Below the pieces are notes generated by a model. The model did not search any database and was not told where the DNA came from. It saw nothing but the letters and a program-made list of their open reading frames with translations. The position numbers were made by a program, and so were the translations under genes. Positions 43,767 to 56,663 of a DNA stretch of 64,000 bases are shown in pieces. The DNA is taken from assembly GCA_021397845.1 (NCBI GenBank), contig CM038047.1, positions 125,098,112 to 125,162,111 on the forward strand, written 5' to 3'. This DNA comes from Areca catechu (lineage: Eukaryota > Streptophyta > Magnoliopsida > Arecales > Arecaceae). Every line of letters starts with the position of its first letter. Position 1 is the stretch's first letter.

Positions 43767-46700
43767 ATGTCTTCAAACTTTTTGCTCTGGTCACTTCTCG
43801 ATGGCGAGAAGTTAAAGGATCCTAATTTCGATAGCTGGTATCAAAAATTGAGGATAGTCCTGGAGCACAAGCGGTCCTTTATGTGATAACGGATCCAGCA
43901 CCCAAAATTCCTCCTGCCAATGCTCGGAGTTCGGTCAGGGACACTTATTTGAAGTGGGTTTCTGATCGGACTACTGTCGATGCATAATATTGGTGGCGAT
44001 GAACGATGAGTTCAGTCACAAATTCGAGGAGGCCCAGCCAGAAGAGATTCTTCAAAAGTTGAAGGAATCTTTCAGCATGCCAGACGACGTAGAGCGGTAC
44101 AAAGTGTCTTGTGCCATCTACAATGCCAAAATGCGGACTGGCAGTTCTGATGCAGAACGAAAGCTCTGATACCAAAAATGATGCGGAACAAAAGAGATGA
44201 TGCGATGCGAAAGTAAATTAAAATTAATATATTTTTTTTTTATTTATTTATTTTCAGAAGTCGGCTTTGATTTAAAGGAAAGATAAACTAATGCTGAAAG
44301 AAACTAAGAAATGACAGAAAGCATAATTAAAAGGAGTGGATTATCAGAGTAACTCAGAAGTAGGATCGCTGGGGATTGAGAAACCCCCAGACCTAGGGTT
44401 TACTCCTCTTTCAAGAAACAGACGAAGAGAGAAGAGAAGGTTTTATACCTGACTGTGATATCTCTCGTTGCTTCAATTGAAGGACACTCTCGAACAGATT
44501 GTAGGATCCTTGGAGATGAGGTATCTTCGCAATGGATCCTCAGATTGTAGTCCTATGGCAAGGTTGGCCTTCTTCTCGAACTCAAGATCTGGAAGAAGAA
44601 GAACAAAAAAAAAAGAACCAGAAACTCAAAGAAAGACACTGACCTGAGGACTTAATGAAGATTGTTGGATGTAGAAGTTCCAGAGATCTTGATACTAATC
44701 TGACTCTTCTTTGAACTTGCTCTGTAGTTGAAACAGTTGATCTGAACCTGGATGCTGGTGGCCGGCCTCTATGTGGAAGAGAGGGGCCGTGGGATGTAGA
44801 TGGAAAATTAGGATTTGGTGGTGGTGGAGTAGAGATGGGTGGACTAAGCTAGGGTTTTGGGGTTGGAGATCTCACACCTCCTCAAGGTTCCTAGGGAACC
44901 CGGATTTACTCCCTCACGGAGCTCAACACTTGAATACAAGTGCGGAAGAGAGAAACACAAAGTTGCTCACAAAGAAATTGATTTCATTCATCTTTTTTTT
45001 TAAACTTACAAGAGGGTTTAATTTATAGGGCTTTACAAGGGAGTAGGGTTTTACATCTTCCCATGTGGGACTAAAGGAGGGGATCTACAAATCAGGATAA
45101 TCCATATACATATGGTCGGCCAAGGTACCAAAAAAATTTGATTTGGGTTATAAAAGGCAGGTAGATGGTGCCTCCTTGCTTGGGTCTTCAAGAGAGGATT
45201 TCTTTCCTTCCATGGATCAACTCTTTTGGACTCCTCATTTTCTTCCTCCCTAAGTCAAGGCCCTTCCCATCTTTGTTTTGGACATTTTTGGCAGGTAGTG
45301 GGGTGTCTCCTAGTATCTCTCCATGAATCAAGGATTTTCCCTTCATGGTTTGGCTCTTTTGGACACCTCCTAGTCTTGCTCCACAAGTTTAGGCTTCTTC
45401 CTTTCATGGCTTTGGCACTTTAGGAAACTTTTGGGTGCCTCCTTGATTTTCTCCCAAGACATGCTCTCTTCCCTTTTATAACTTGGGTTTTTATGGAACA
45501 TTGTGGGGCACCTCCTTGATCCTCTCTTCAAGAAAAATTCTTGCCATCCTGGCTTGGGTTTATCTGGAAAGAAGTTGGCTCCTCCTTGGATTGAGGTATC
45601 TTGATGGATTTCTCCCCCAAGTGGCGCATGAAAGAAGGGACCTGCTTTCTTGTGGTGTGGGGACCAAGGCACACTGGATGGAGATGTGGCGCCTCCTGGA
45701 CTCTGGCATGTGGTTGGGAGTGTGGCGCTCACTTGCTTGGTCCTGGGAGAAAATGTGGCACCTTGGAGAAGACCTAGACCACTACTAGGACTTGTGTTGA
45801 GTCAACATGACTCAACAAAATTTAAATTGTAGGGAAATACAGACTCAAACTAAAATTGAGTTGACCAAGTCAACCCTTATTACAAAACCAGAAAACCTAA
45901 TTCTTCGGGCAATGTCAATCAGAGATCCAGATGGAGCCCTGAAGTCTTCTTCTGAGTCTGGTGCCCGCACCAAGTTCGGTCACTGATCATGTATTGTACA
46001 TGATCGAGATGATCAAATGATTGGGCATGCTCGGATGTCCCTTGCACGAGCACCTTGGTAAGGATGCGATCCTGAATTCTCTACCCTCCTCCTATCTTGA
46101 CTTTCTTGATCATTATAGAATGAATAAGCTTGCAGTCAATTACCATGGTTTGATGGGGTTGCTGCAGACTTACGAGAAGGACCACCAACTGAATAAAGGG
46201 ATGGTGAATTTAGTGGGAGGTCTTAGAGGTCGTCATCCCTTTAAGAAAGGGAAGAAGAAAGGTAAGGGAAAGAAGGTGCTGAGTGCTCCTGGCCCAAGTC
46301 AGGCCAAGAAAGTGAAAGCTGATAAAGCTGGTGCAGAGTATTTCTATTGTAAGAAGCAAGGACACTGGAAGAAGAGATGTCCTCTTTATCAGGCATCCTT
46401 AGACCCAGACAGGCCAAGGAAGGAAAAGTAGCAGGGTGCTGGACAAGGTATTTATATGATAAAACCTTGTAATTTCTCTATTTGTGACACTGCTAACTGG
46501 GTATTGGATACTGATAGTCCTATTCATGTTTGCAATTCATTGCAGGGACTGTAGGTTAGCAAGAGATTCGAAGATAGGGAGCAATTCCTGAGCGTCGAAA
46601 ATGGAAATCGTGTTCCAGTGCTGGCGGTCGGAGTTCTGAGTCTTGTTTTTGAGTCTATTACTGTCGAATTAGTCGACTGTCATTATTGTCCTAGTTTTAT

Positions 46701-49538
46701 TATGAGCATTATCTCTGTAGGCCTATTGGCCAATTGTGGTTATGAACTTTCAATAAAAGGAGATTTTTGCCAAGTTATTGTGAATAACTCTATGATAATG
46801 AAAGCTAAGTTAAATAATGGCATTTATGTCATATCATGGCCTGTTAATATAATGTACACATCTAGTAAATGCCCAAGGATAGAAAATGTCAGTGATTTGT
46901 ATCTATAGCACCGTAGGCTAGGTCATATTAACCAGAATAGGATAAACAAGTTGCAAGGAGAAGGCCTCCTCGAGGTCAGTGATTCTGACTCACTGCCCAC
47001 TTATGAATCCTATTTGCTTGGTAAAATGACCAAGTCACCATTTACTTGAAAAGGTGAACGAGCTACAGAACTTCTGAGTCTCATACATACTGATGTATGT
47101 GGATCCATGACAATTAGTGCCAGAGGTGGATACAGATATTTCATTACATGTACAGACGACCTTTCCAGGTATGGTTATGTCTTCTTAATGAGACATAAAT
47201 CTGAGTCGTTTGAAATGTTCAAACGATATCGTAATGAAGTGGAGAAATAAACTGGAAAGAGTATTAAATCCCTTCGATTTGATCGAGGTGGTGAATACCT
47301 ATCTGTGAGTTCATGACATATCTTGAGGAGAATGGAATTCTCTCTCAGTGGACTCCTCCAGGAACACCCCAATTGAATGGTGTGTCCGAAAGGAGGAATC
47401 AAATCCTATTATACATGGTTCGATCCATGATGGGCTTTGTAACTCTGTCGCTGTCCTTCTAGGGATATGCACTTGAGATAGCTTGTTACTTGCTGAATGA
47501 TGTTTGGAGTAAGTCTGTTGTCTCCACTCCAAATGTGTTATGGACTAGATGTAAGCCATCAATTTCACACCTTCGGGACTGGGGTTGTCCATCTTATGTA
47601 AAGCATTTAGACTCAGATAAACTTGGTCCTAGGTCTGATCGGTGCCTATTTATTGGGTACCCTAAGGAAACAAAAGGATATTTCTTCTACTTGGAGGACA
47701 AATAGATAGTGTTCATTGCTCTTAGGGCTATCTTTTTGGAAAAGGAGTTCCTTAGAGAAGGAACTGTAGCCTCTAAGATTGAACTTGGTAAAGTTCAACC
47801 AGTAGAAGAACCTGCACACTCTAAGGACATCATAGAACCGGCTGTGATTGGATCACAATCGGAATCCATTAATAGGAGATCTAGTAGAGTACCGCATTAG
47901 CCAGACAGATACTACAGTTTCTTAGTCCAGGACGGTGATCCTATTGAACTCGATGAGAATGATGAGGATCTGATTACCTATATGGATGAACTTCAGAGAT
48001 CTAACTCTGAGGCGTGGCTTGGAGCCATGCGATCCAAGATGGAGTCCATGAATATCAACAATGTATGGACATTGGTTGATCCACCTGAAGGGATAAAACC
48101 CATCAGGTGCAAGTGGATTTTCAAGAGAAAAAGGGATGCAGATGGAAAGGTGGAAACATATAAAGCCTGTCTGGTTGCCAAGGGGTATCGTCATTGATAT
48201 GGCATCGATTATGACGAGACATTCTCCCCTGCGGCAATGCTCAAGTCCATTCGGATTATGCTTGCTTTTGTAGCATATTTTGACTATGAGATCTGGCAGA
48301 TGGATGTCCAAACTACTTTCCTAAATGGGGAGCTGGATGAAGAGGTGTATATGATACAATCTGAAGGGTTCACATCCACAAACGAGTCAAAAGTGTGCAA
48401 ATTGCAGAGATCCATTTATGGACTCAAGCAAGCATCTCGAAGTTGGAACATGCGATTTGATAGGTGTATCAAATCGTATGGCTTCATTAGGAATGGAGAG
48501 GAACCCTGCATCTATAAGTGGGTTAATGGTTATGTGATTGTATTCCTGGTACTGTATGTTGATGACATTCTCTTAATCGGGAATGACATCGCAGCATTGC
48601 AAGGAATAATGGTTTGGTTATTATCTCAATTCTCCGTGAAGGACTTGGGTGAAGCTTTTTACATACTGGGTATGAAGATCTATAGACATAGATCTAAGAG
48701 GCTTCTGGGATTGTCCTAATCTACATATATTGATACTATGCTGAAACGGTTCTGCATGAGAATTCCAAGAAAGGCTATCTTCCGATAGGTTATGGAATTC
48801 TCTTTCTAAGAAGGATTGTGTGACAACTTCTGAGGAAAGAGAGCACATGAGTAGAGTTCTTTATGCTTCTGCAGTGGACTTTATCATGTATGCTATAACA
48901 TGTACTAGATCAGACATGGCATACTCACTAGGGGTGGTGAGCAGATACCAGTCTGACCAGGTGAGGCACATTGGAAGGTGGTTAAGACCATCCTGAAGTA
49001 TTTGAGAAACACTAAGGACCAATGGCTGATTTATGGAGAATATGACTTGAGACTTGTAGGGTATACTGACTCCAGTTTCCAGTCAGACAGAGATGATAGC
49101 AAAAGTGTGTCATGGTTTTTGTTTACCCTGAATAAAGTAGCGATCTGCTTGAAGAGTTCTAAGCAGGGAACAATTGCAGACTTAGTATGCGAAGCTGAGT
49201 ACATTGCAGCATCAGATGCAACAAAGAAAGTCGTGTGGTCACGGAAGTTCCTTGGAGAGCTAGGGGTGGCACCTTTCCTAGATGGTCCTGTTCCAGTGTA
49301 TTATGATAGCACAGGAGCCATTGCTCAAGCTAAGGAGCCAAAGTCTCATCACCGTACTAAGCACATTCTGTGATGCTATCATCTCCTGCAAAAGATCGTG
49401 GAACGAGACGACATCAATCTTTTGAAGATTAATGGAAAGGAGAATCTGGCCAACCCCTTCACTAAAGCCCTCTGAATCAAAGAGTTTGACTATTGTAAAT
49501 GGGAAATGGGTATTAGATACTATTCTGATTGGCTTTAG
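43767..49538 (+). pseudogene. Gag-Pol of copia D, disrupted, split by solo LTR E
   Basis: Gag begins at 43767 (MSSNFLLWSLLDGEKL), is frameshifted, and is cut at 44147 by solo LTR E. It resumes at 45978 and reaches a zinc knuckle (YFYCKKQGHWKKRC, first Cys of the CCHC changed to Tyr). The protease motif reads DTDS instead of DTGS near 46510. Integrase is broken by several stops (46920-47700). RT is in better shape (47982-48719, one stop near 48197) with intact YVDD at 48554-48565. RNase H covers 48900-49538 with several breaks. It is close to F throughout, but the defects differ: F keeps DTGS and loses YVDD. Confidence 0.9.
44148..45972 (-). mobile_element. Solo LTR E of the A/B/C chromovirus family
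   Basis: 1825 bp with ends TGATGCAG and GCCCGCACCA and an exact TSD AGTTC (44143-44147, 45973-45977). It carries the embedded PBS copy near its minus-strand end (44164-44180), the USE-like box (45061-45071) and TATA (45020-45027) at 33-nt spacing. No interior is left, which shows LTR-LTR recombination after insertion into D gag. Confidence 0.93.
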
Positions 49539-49550
49539 TACAAGTGGGAG

Positions 49551-51401
49551 TTATTGGGAATTGTGTCCCAAAGCCAATCACCTAGGCTGTAGGCAGTTGT
49601 GCTCAGTATTATAATTTATATATGAATTAATAAAATTTTATTTTGGCAGCTCATCACATTATTCATTTCCCTGTAATGAACTCTATTTATGTGATGAAGT
49701 CCTTAGGACTGCACTGTCTTCGATATAGAGAGGATATATCGAGTAGTCCTTTAAAAAGGTTCACAACCAAAGGATACATTATATAGGATGGCAATGTATC
49801 AAGTGTAGGTTGTTGTGGTTCACATCGTTTGGTTGTCCTCTTGACCAAAGGAGTGTGGTGACACTGATGTGATCTGCAAGTAGGATGTATGACATCTCAT
49901 TAAACATGACTCCGTGGAGCTCCTTTCTGCCAAAGGATTGCTCATGATTGGATATTGGTATATGTGTCCCTCCGAACTGAGTTCACCATGGTAGCTTGCA
50001 AGCAACTCCCTATGCTTTGGTGCTGGACTATCCGGATTTCTAATCTGGTGACGGAAAGTTTCTGGGTATAGGCAAGTACTTGTGGAGCAGTGGTGGACCA
50101 AGATGGAATTGACCTGCCCAAATTGTTTGGATTGAATGTCTCGTAGTGTCTCAATTTAGCAAATCCTTGGCCAGGGTAGTCCTAGTGAAGAGTCGCTGGA
50201 CTTGCGAGGTTGAGACATGTTATGGATTGACTCAGCTAGGGTTGGCAGTCTAACCCTAGGTCATCTTGAGCATTGGAGGTCAAAGGGATGAATTATACGG
50301 TAACCATATGCCAGAGGTTCGATAGATTGCTCTCGCATCTTCAGCCTATTCGGATGCTAGGACCCATTGCTAGATGATATCTTATGCTGGTCTAGAAGTA
50401 TTCCAGTGCTACCATTTAGGTTCGAACCTTTGAGGTCACACGCCATAGAGGATTTCTTTTTAATCCGGGAGCCGATCAACGATTGGAAATCGTTTCGGTA
50501 TTAAGGTCATACGGACTGATTGAGCACACATTGGATTTTTTCTGGTCAACCTGATCTGATTTGGATCGACCAAGATTGGTTTGGATCAACCAGGAACTAT
50601 TCCTGGTAGACCAGGATTGGACCCGTTTTTCTTTCTGATCAGGTTTGGTCGGACCGGGGTTTTTATGAACTGGTTTTTGGTTTTGTTGAACCAGTTTAAT
50701 TTTGTCTTGTTTTCATCGTGTTTTCTCCCAAGTCTTTAAAAACACCGGTTTGATGGCTTCCCCTGCTCACATTTTTGTCATTCTAGAAAATGGGTCTCAT
50801 GGTGTTTTCTCCTAGATTTTTATAAACACCGGCTTGATCACTTGCTTCGGTCCCTGCTTTCATGGTGTTTTGCCCCTTTTTGTTCTCATCCTTCCATCAT
50901 TTCCAGCATTTAAACCGATCCAAACCAATTCAAATGGAGTGTGGATTTATCTGGACTCTCTCACATTGATTTTTTTTTCCTTCATGGGTTTTCTCCATTG
51001 GTTTTACATCTCGGTTACAGGCCATGAGAATAAGATAAGAAGGGAGGAAAACAGAGCAAGGGCATGCAAGAGAGAGAGAGAGGAACATGAGTTATGATAG
51101 AGAGAGAGGAACAAGGGCTCTTCTCCGCAGAGCTTCTTCCGGATCCAAGGAAAAGGCAACTCCTTGGGAGGGAATCTGTGGCTCACCTCTCATTCAGTCA
51201 TTCCATGTCTCATTGGATTCAAGTTGTTGTTTTTTAAGTTGTCTTTGTGTGCTTTTGGTGGAGTTTGTGCGATCTTGGAGAAGACCGTGCATGAAGATCA
51301 GTTTGGTTTTTTCTACTCCATTATCCATGACCTATTCATTGATTCCTGGAGGACTAGCATCCATTCGGGAGTTGGATCAGCGAGCGCCCGCACATGGATA
51401 C
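49551..51401 (+). repeat. Copia D 3' LTR, first part
   Basis: Starts TATTGGGAATTGTGTCCC (one change from TGTTG) after the short purine run AAGTGGGAG, and runs to GATAC at 51397-51401, the TSD of C. It supplies the front that the 5' LTR has lost. Confidence 0.85.
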
Positions 51402-53181
51402 TGATGCAGAACGGAAGCTCTGATACCAAAAATGATGCAGAACAAAGAACAAAGAAGCGTATGCGGAAGTAAATTTAGGATTAATTTCTTTTTTTTTTTA
51501 TATATTTCAGAAATTGGCTTTGACTCAAAGTAAAGCTAAACTAAGTTGAAGGAAACCAGGTAAGGATTGAAAGCACAATTTAGAAGAAACTAAATTATCA
51601 GAGTAGTTCAGAAGTAACGGATCGCTGGGGGTTGAGAAACTCCCAGACCTAGGGTTTCGCTCTGAACTTTCAACATAACAGAAATAGAGAGGAGAGATGG
51701 TTTACCAACCAGACAGTGATCTTCTCAGAATTTGGGTGGAAGAATTCTCTCGAGCAGATTGTTGGATCCTCGGATTCGGCTATCTTCGCAATGGATCCTC
51801 CAATACTGGTCTTGTGGTTTGGTTGGCTTCTCCTGGACTCAAGATCTATGAAGAAGAAAAACAAGTGATGGATTCAGAGACTCAGGGAAGGATTTACCAG
51901 TTCGAAGAACTTGAAGGCTGATGTCGCTGAGATCCGATTCTCTTGAAGGCTGATTCGACTCCCTCTGGAAAGAGCTTTGGATATGAAGTACCCGGACTGT
52001 AGCTGGATGCTGGTGGTCGGCCTGGACTTGGAGAGAGAGAGGCCGTGGGAGGTGGAATAGGCTAGGGTTTGGTGGATTGAAGTGGATGGTGGGCGGCTAG
52101 GGTTTTGGAGTAGAAGTGGCTAACCTAGGGTTTGGGTTTTGGAGATCTCACACCTCCTCAAGGTTCCTGGGGAACCCGAATTTACTCCCTCACGGAGCTC
52201 AACACCTGGATGCAAGTGCGAAAGAGAGAAAACACAGAGTTTGCTCATAAAAAAAAGTTGGTTTCATTCATCTTTTTCTTTTCAAACTTACATGGGGGTT
52301 TAATTTATAGGCCATTACAAGAGAGTAGGATTTTACATCTTCCCATGTGGGACTAAAGGAGGGGATCTTCAAATTAGGATATCAATCCCTACTCATATGG
52401 CTGGCCAATTAATTCCAAAGTTGATTGAAGCTTCAAAAAGGAAAGTGGGTGGCACCTCCTTGTCTTGACCTCCAAGAAAATATTTTTTTCTTTCTATGGT
52501 TGGCCTTATCTGGAAGTGTTTGGGTGCCTCTTAACCTTGCCCTCCAAGAGAAAATTTGTTGCCTTTTATATCTGGCTTTAGTTGGAATGATTAGGGCGCC
52601 TCCTAACCTTGCTTTTTCAAGAGAAATGTCCTTCCTTCCATGGCTCAACCCTTTTTGGATACCTCCTTTTCTTTCTCCCCAAGTTATGGCTCCTTCTAAC
52701 TTTGTTTTGTGTATTTCTGGCAGGTAATGGGCACCTCCTTGAATTTCTCTCCAAGAGAATTTCTTCCCTTTTATAGTTTGGTTCTTTTGGGAAGTCTTGG
52801 GCCGCCCCCTTGATTTGTGGACCCCTGGTGGATTTCTCCTCAATTGGCGCATGAAAGAGGGGAGCTGCTATCTGTGGTGCGGGGACCAAAGCCTGCTGGA
52901 TGGAGATGTGGCGCCCCCTGGACTCAGGCGTATGGCTGGGAGTGTGGCGCCCACTTGCTTGGCCTTGGGAAAAATGTAACACCCCAGGTTGAAGCCCTAG
53001 TCCACTACTGAGTCAACATGACTCAACAAAATAAAAATTGCAGGTAATACAGACTCAAACTAAAATTGAGTTGATCAAGTCAACCCTTATTACAAGCCAA
53101 AAAACCTAATTTTTCGGGCAAGGTTAATCAGAGATCCAGATGGAGCTCTGAAGTCTTCTTCTGAGTCTGGTGCCCGCACCA
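51402..53181 (-). repeat. 3' LTR of element C
   Basis: The minus strand starts TGGTGCGGGCACCAGAC at 53181. The central part consists of degenerate units of about 75 bp around GGCGCC(T/C)CCTT (52440-52820). USE-like box 52343-52353, TATA 52302-52309, 33 nt apart. Confidence 0.9.
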
Positions 53182-53990
53182 ATTCTCCCAGGGTGGGAGT
53201 AACTCGACCCTGTCGAGTATGGATCAAGTTGGCTCTGGTATCTCTCCAAGAGGTCTGGGTCCAATTCTTGTAATTCTTCTCGGGAGATCCAAGAGTCATC
53301 AGAATCTGGCCTTCCTTGCCAGCGGACCAGGTATCTTTGGTATCCTCGATTACGAGTAGAGATAACCTGATCATCCAGGATCTTTTCAATCTGCTCTTTC
53401 CTCACAGGCCAGTTTATTGGTGGACACACAGGGTTGGGTTCACTCTCAAGAGCAGGATTAGGCTCAAAAGGCTCACTGGAATCACAGCTGGCTCTCTATA
53501 CTCTACTAGGTCTGTAATGTTGAAAGTGGAGCTAATGCCTAGTTCTGGAGGTAACTCGAGCACATAGGCATTGGATCCTACTCTCTTCACCACTCTAAAT
53601 GGTCCAGCTCCTCTAGCATGTAACTTTCTAACGGTTCCAGGAGGAAACCATTCAGGCCTTAACCTAATCATTACATAGTCTCCATCAACAAAAGTTTTGA
53701 CTCGCCTTTGAGAATTTGCCAACTTCTTATAAGTTTCATTACTTAAATTTATTTTGGCATGAATTTCTTTATGCAAGTCTTTTATATGCTGTGCAAAAAC
53801 TTCAGCAGACTCGGAGACTCATGTGTGTGGGCTAATAGTGAAATCAGATCAAGTGGTGTGTGAGGCTTGTATCCAAGAACAATTTCAAAGGGACTCTAGC
53901 CTATAGACCTATTGATCGAAACATTGAATGCAATTTCAGCCCTGAACAAAATACAAATCCCAATTCCTGGTATTCTCACTCAACCAAAAT
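53124..53990 (-). pseudogene. Integrase C-terminus and chromodomain of element C
   Basis: The integrase tail (53776-53414: KLANSQRRVKTF, GAGPFRVVKRVG) has the same one-base loss as B at the plus-strand word CACTGGAATC (about 53477). After it the chromodomain continues in another frame (VCPPINWPVRKEQIEKILDD, DDSWISREELQELD) to 53124, inside the 3' LTR. Upstream integrase words (53780-53990) contain stops. No ATG start. Confidence 0.8.
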
Positions 53991-54086
53991 CTGAGTCAAT
54001 GTCCTAAACTCGACTGACGATACATTCCTAAAGAATGGACTTTATTCAAAGGAACCCTAGGTCTAAACCTAACAAACTATGGCTCT

Positions 54087-55760
54087 CTAGGTTTGACCTT
54101 GGGTCGGAGGATGGCATGCAGAGCATGAAAACTTATCATGGGTGCCTAGTAGGTGCCATAAGGTCTTCCAGAAGTAGGTGGCAAACCTAATAGGTTCTGA
54201 CACGTGGTTCACTCTAAAGACTTCGACAAAGTATACTTGGATGGTGTAAGAAGCATTGGAAGTCCTAGAGAAAGGGAGGAAATATGAGGCGGAGTCACGA
54301 ATTACCTGCTGACTAAAGGTGGTGACCTGAAGGTTTGAATGGTGATCTATGAGTGTCAACTGGTCATCCTTTCGAAAGGAAAAGTTTGCTACTCCCAGGA
54401 ATGGATCAAGAGATGGTTCGGGAAGCAGCCTAGGACATGTGATTGCAACAGTTAAAGTTTGCTCTCTAAGCAAATAATGATCCACTTTCTCAAGAACTGG
54501 ATTAGAGAATGATTCATGGGAGGGCCTATGGATGATGACCTCAAGACTTGAAATTTGACCTATGGGTGCGAAAAGGTATATTCTATAGAAGGATAGGTCA
54601 GTCATGCGAAGGAAGGGGTCTGGGGCCATAAGGAGGACTTCTACAGGACTGGGTGAATCAATCCGCTCAAGACAAGGATGTTTAATTGAGATTACGGGAG
54701 AGACCTTAGTGGCTGGGCATGGGACAAGGTCCAATTGTAAGAGGCTTGATTCAGTCATCCTAAGGAGAGGATCTACCATAGGGTGGGCAAACTTAAACAG
54801 TTCAGTGCAAAGATCTTCAATTGGTACTTGGGGAATGACTGTCATTAGAGGGTACGAACTGATAGCTCGGGCTAACACTATGAGTTCTTCCTGGGGGTAT
54901 TTGACTAAAGGAACCTGATTCTCACAAATCTCTTGAATTTCTGAACTAGGTCCTACCACTTGGTTGCTCTCCAAGGTCTCCTCAGGTAAGGAACCAATAG
55001 TATCGATGTCACATTCTTCAAGTTCTTCCCCCTCATATTCATCAACTAGACTCAAGCCAGCATCATATACTTCCTCGATGCCATCTTCAATGGGTTTCGG
55101 GTCAGTGGTAATCGGGTCAACTGATTCTAGGCTTGTCATACCTAACCTTTCTTCCTCATTGGTAGGCTTGGGTTCTCCCTCATTAATGTCATCCTTAGGA
55201 TTCTTACCACTTAGCTGTGCACAAGCCAGTCCTATGCATGGGCACTGACTAGATTTATGGCCTCTTTCTCCATAAAACAAACATTCTTGCGATATAGGAA
55301 CCTGGGTCACACTGGGTTTCAAGCTAGTAGAGACCATACTTGGGCATGGGTGTGGATCTAAATGGTTTGATCTAGAAGACTTGGGTTGTTGAGTGACTGG
55401 TCTAGAATATTGTAAGGACTTCTCATAGACACGATCCACACTATAGATATCATGGTTAGGCTTCCTAAGATTATGCTCGGGATCATGGTATAAGGTCCTC
55501 CTAGGCTCCTGGCATGGATGAGGTTGGGGCCTATTAAATTTTGGATCAGGGGTCCAATTTTGATGTCTACATTTCTCAAGTACTTGGACTCGATCCCTAA
55601 GATGGGTAAAATTCTCATGGACTTGTTCTTTACACTGGGTAACAGTAGCAGTCATATCCTGACTCAATTTGTTCATACTTTCAGTAAGAGCTCTAACCAT
55701 GGCCTCTAAATCAGGTTGGGTTTGACCAGGTTGGTAGGGTACTCCATTCCGGGTATACAT
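54087..55760 (-). CDS. Gag-derived ORF of element C with unrecognised middle domain, intact
   Basis: Open for 557 codons from ATG 55760 (MYTRNGVPYQPGQTQPDLE). Residues 1-110 follow the B Gag N-terminus, with an extra TATVTQCKEQV stretch not in A or B. A zinc-knuckle-like C-X2-Y...C region reads CLFYGERGHKSSQC, with the second Cys changed to Tyr. An acidic block (LVDEYEGEELEE) like that of B Gag follows. About 260 residues of unknown type come next, with DPLLRMTESS, DPFLRMTDLS and DPFLGVANFS as a degenerate threefold repeat. The end, FATYFWKTLWHLLGT, is a fragment of the integrase core. Most of the Gag capsid and all enzymes are gone. The same ORF exists in A with one nonsense codon, so it is a family feature and not an accident of one copy. 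Confidence 0.8.
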   Translation of the reverse strand: MYTRNGVPYQPGQTQPDLEAMVRALTESMNKLSQDMTATVTQCKEQVHENFTHLRDRVQVLEKCRHQNWTPDPKFNRPQPHPCQEPRRTLYHDPEHNLRKPNHDIYSVDRVYEKSLQYSRPVTQQPKSSRSNHLDPHPCPSMVSTSLKPSVTQVPISQECLFYGERGHKSSQCPCIGLACAQLSGKNPKDDINEGEPKPTNEEERLGMTSLESVDPITTDPKPIEDGIEEVYDAGLSLVDEYEGEELEECDIDTIGSLPEETLESNQVVGPSSEIQEICENQVPLVKYPQEELIVLARAISSYPLMTVIPQVPIEDLCTELFKFAHPMVDPLLRMTESSLLQLDLVPCPATKVSPVISIKHPCLERIDSPSPVEVLLMAPDPFLRMTDLSFYRIYLFAPIGQISSLEVIIHRPSHESFSNPVLEKVDHYLLREQTLTVAITCPRLLPEPSLDPFLGVANFSFRKDDQLTLIDHHSNLQVTTFSQQVIRDSASYFLPFSRTSNASYTIQVYFVEVFRVNHVSEPIRFATYFWKTLWHLLGTHDKFSCSACHPPTQGQT

Positions 55761-56646
55761 GATGATGCAAGCAAACACACAGAATGTGACTAGACTAAAG
55801 CGACTACTGGCTCACTAGACCTAGAGTCCAAACTAGATGCCCAATCAGAGTGGCAAGCTAGCCTGTAGTAACTTGGGATTCAGCCAGGCAGGTGTAAGGG
55901 GAGTGTTAGGTCCCTAAATGCCAATCCTAGACACCAATCAGAGATTGGCCAGGTAGGCGGACCAGCACACAAGCCCTTCGGGATGGAATCCCTGAACCAC
56001 CGTTCTAGACACTGAGTACAAAGCACACACAGAGTAACCAGACAAACTGACTCAACACTAGCCTTGACCCGACTTGTTGATGTCCCTAGCCCACTAGGGC
56101 AAATTAGGTCTAATCAATTTTAGATTAAAGGCTTAGGTTTGAATGAAGGGGTGGTGGTTTTGGGCTAAGGAGAGGTTATCAACTCCTCCCCTTATCTTAG
56201 ATGCTCAAATGCCCTTAAGTTGAATTAAGAGATGAACACTCAAAAATAAATGGATTGTAGAACACAAAAATAGAGTTGCAGTAATTTAATTCTCAGAAAT
56301 TGCACGGAAACCAATAAATCATGAGAAAATTATGCAAATTAGTTTCAATTATACTGGTTTCAGAAAAACAAAAATCACTAAATTTGAAGTTATCTGCAAT
56401 GAGAAATAATTCCTACAACAAGGAAATTACGGACTGAAAACAGAGCACTTCCCCGTTTACAATTTCTGCTACGAAGTTGTAACCCAACGGATCCCCTACA
56501 CGCCCTAGGAACACCCCATGGAATGGGAAGAGGAGGTTTGCACCTCGCTTCATTCCTAGGACCGGACGTCCTGGGGAGTCTACTTCGAGCAGACAAAGTA
56601 AAAAGAGAGGGACTCAAACAGGCAATCAAACAGAAACCCTAGACAG
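55761..56646 (-). other. Untranslated leader of element C
   Basis: Collinear with the leaders of A and B, including the folded block (56490-56600) and the CCTGGCC blocks (55870-56030). Confidence 0.75.
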
Positions 56647-56663
56647 GGCTCTGATACCAAAAA
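56647..56663 (-). promoter_or_regulatory. Primer-binding site of element C
   Basis: The minus strand reads TTTTTGGTATCAGAGCC beside the LTR end at 56664; a second copy lies inside the LTR at 56679-56695. Confidence 0.88.
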
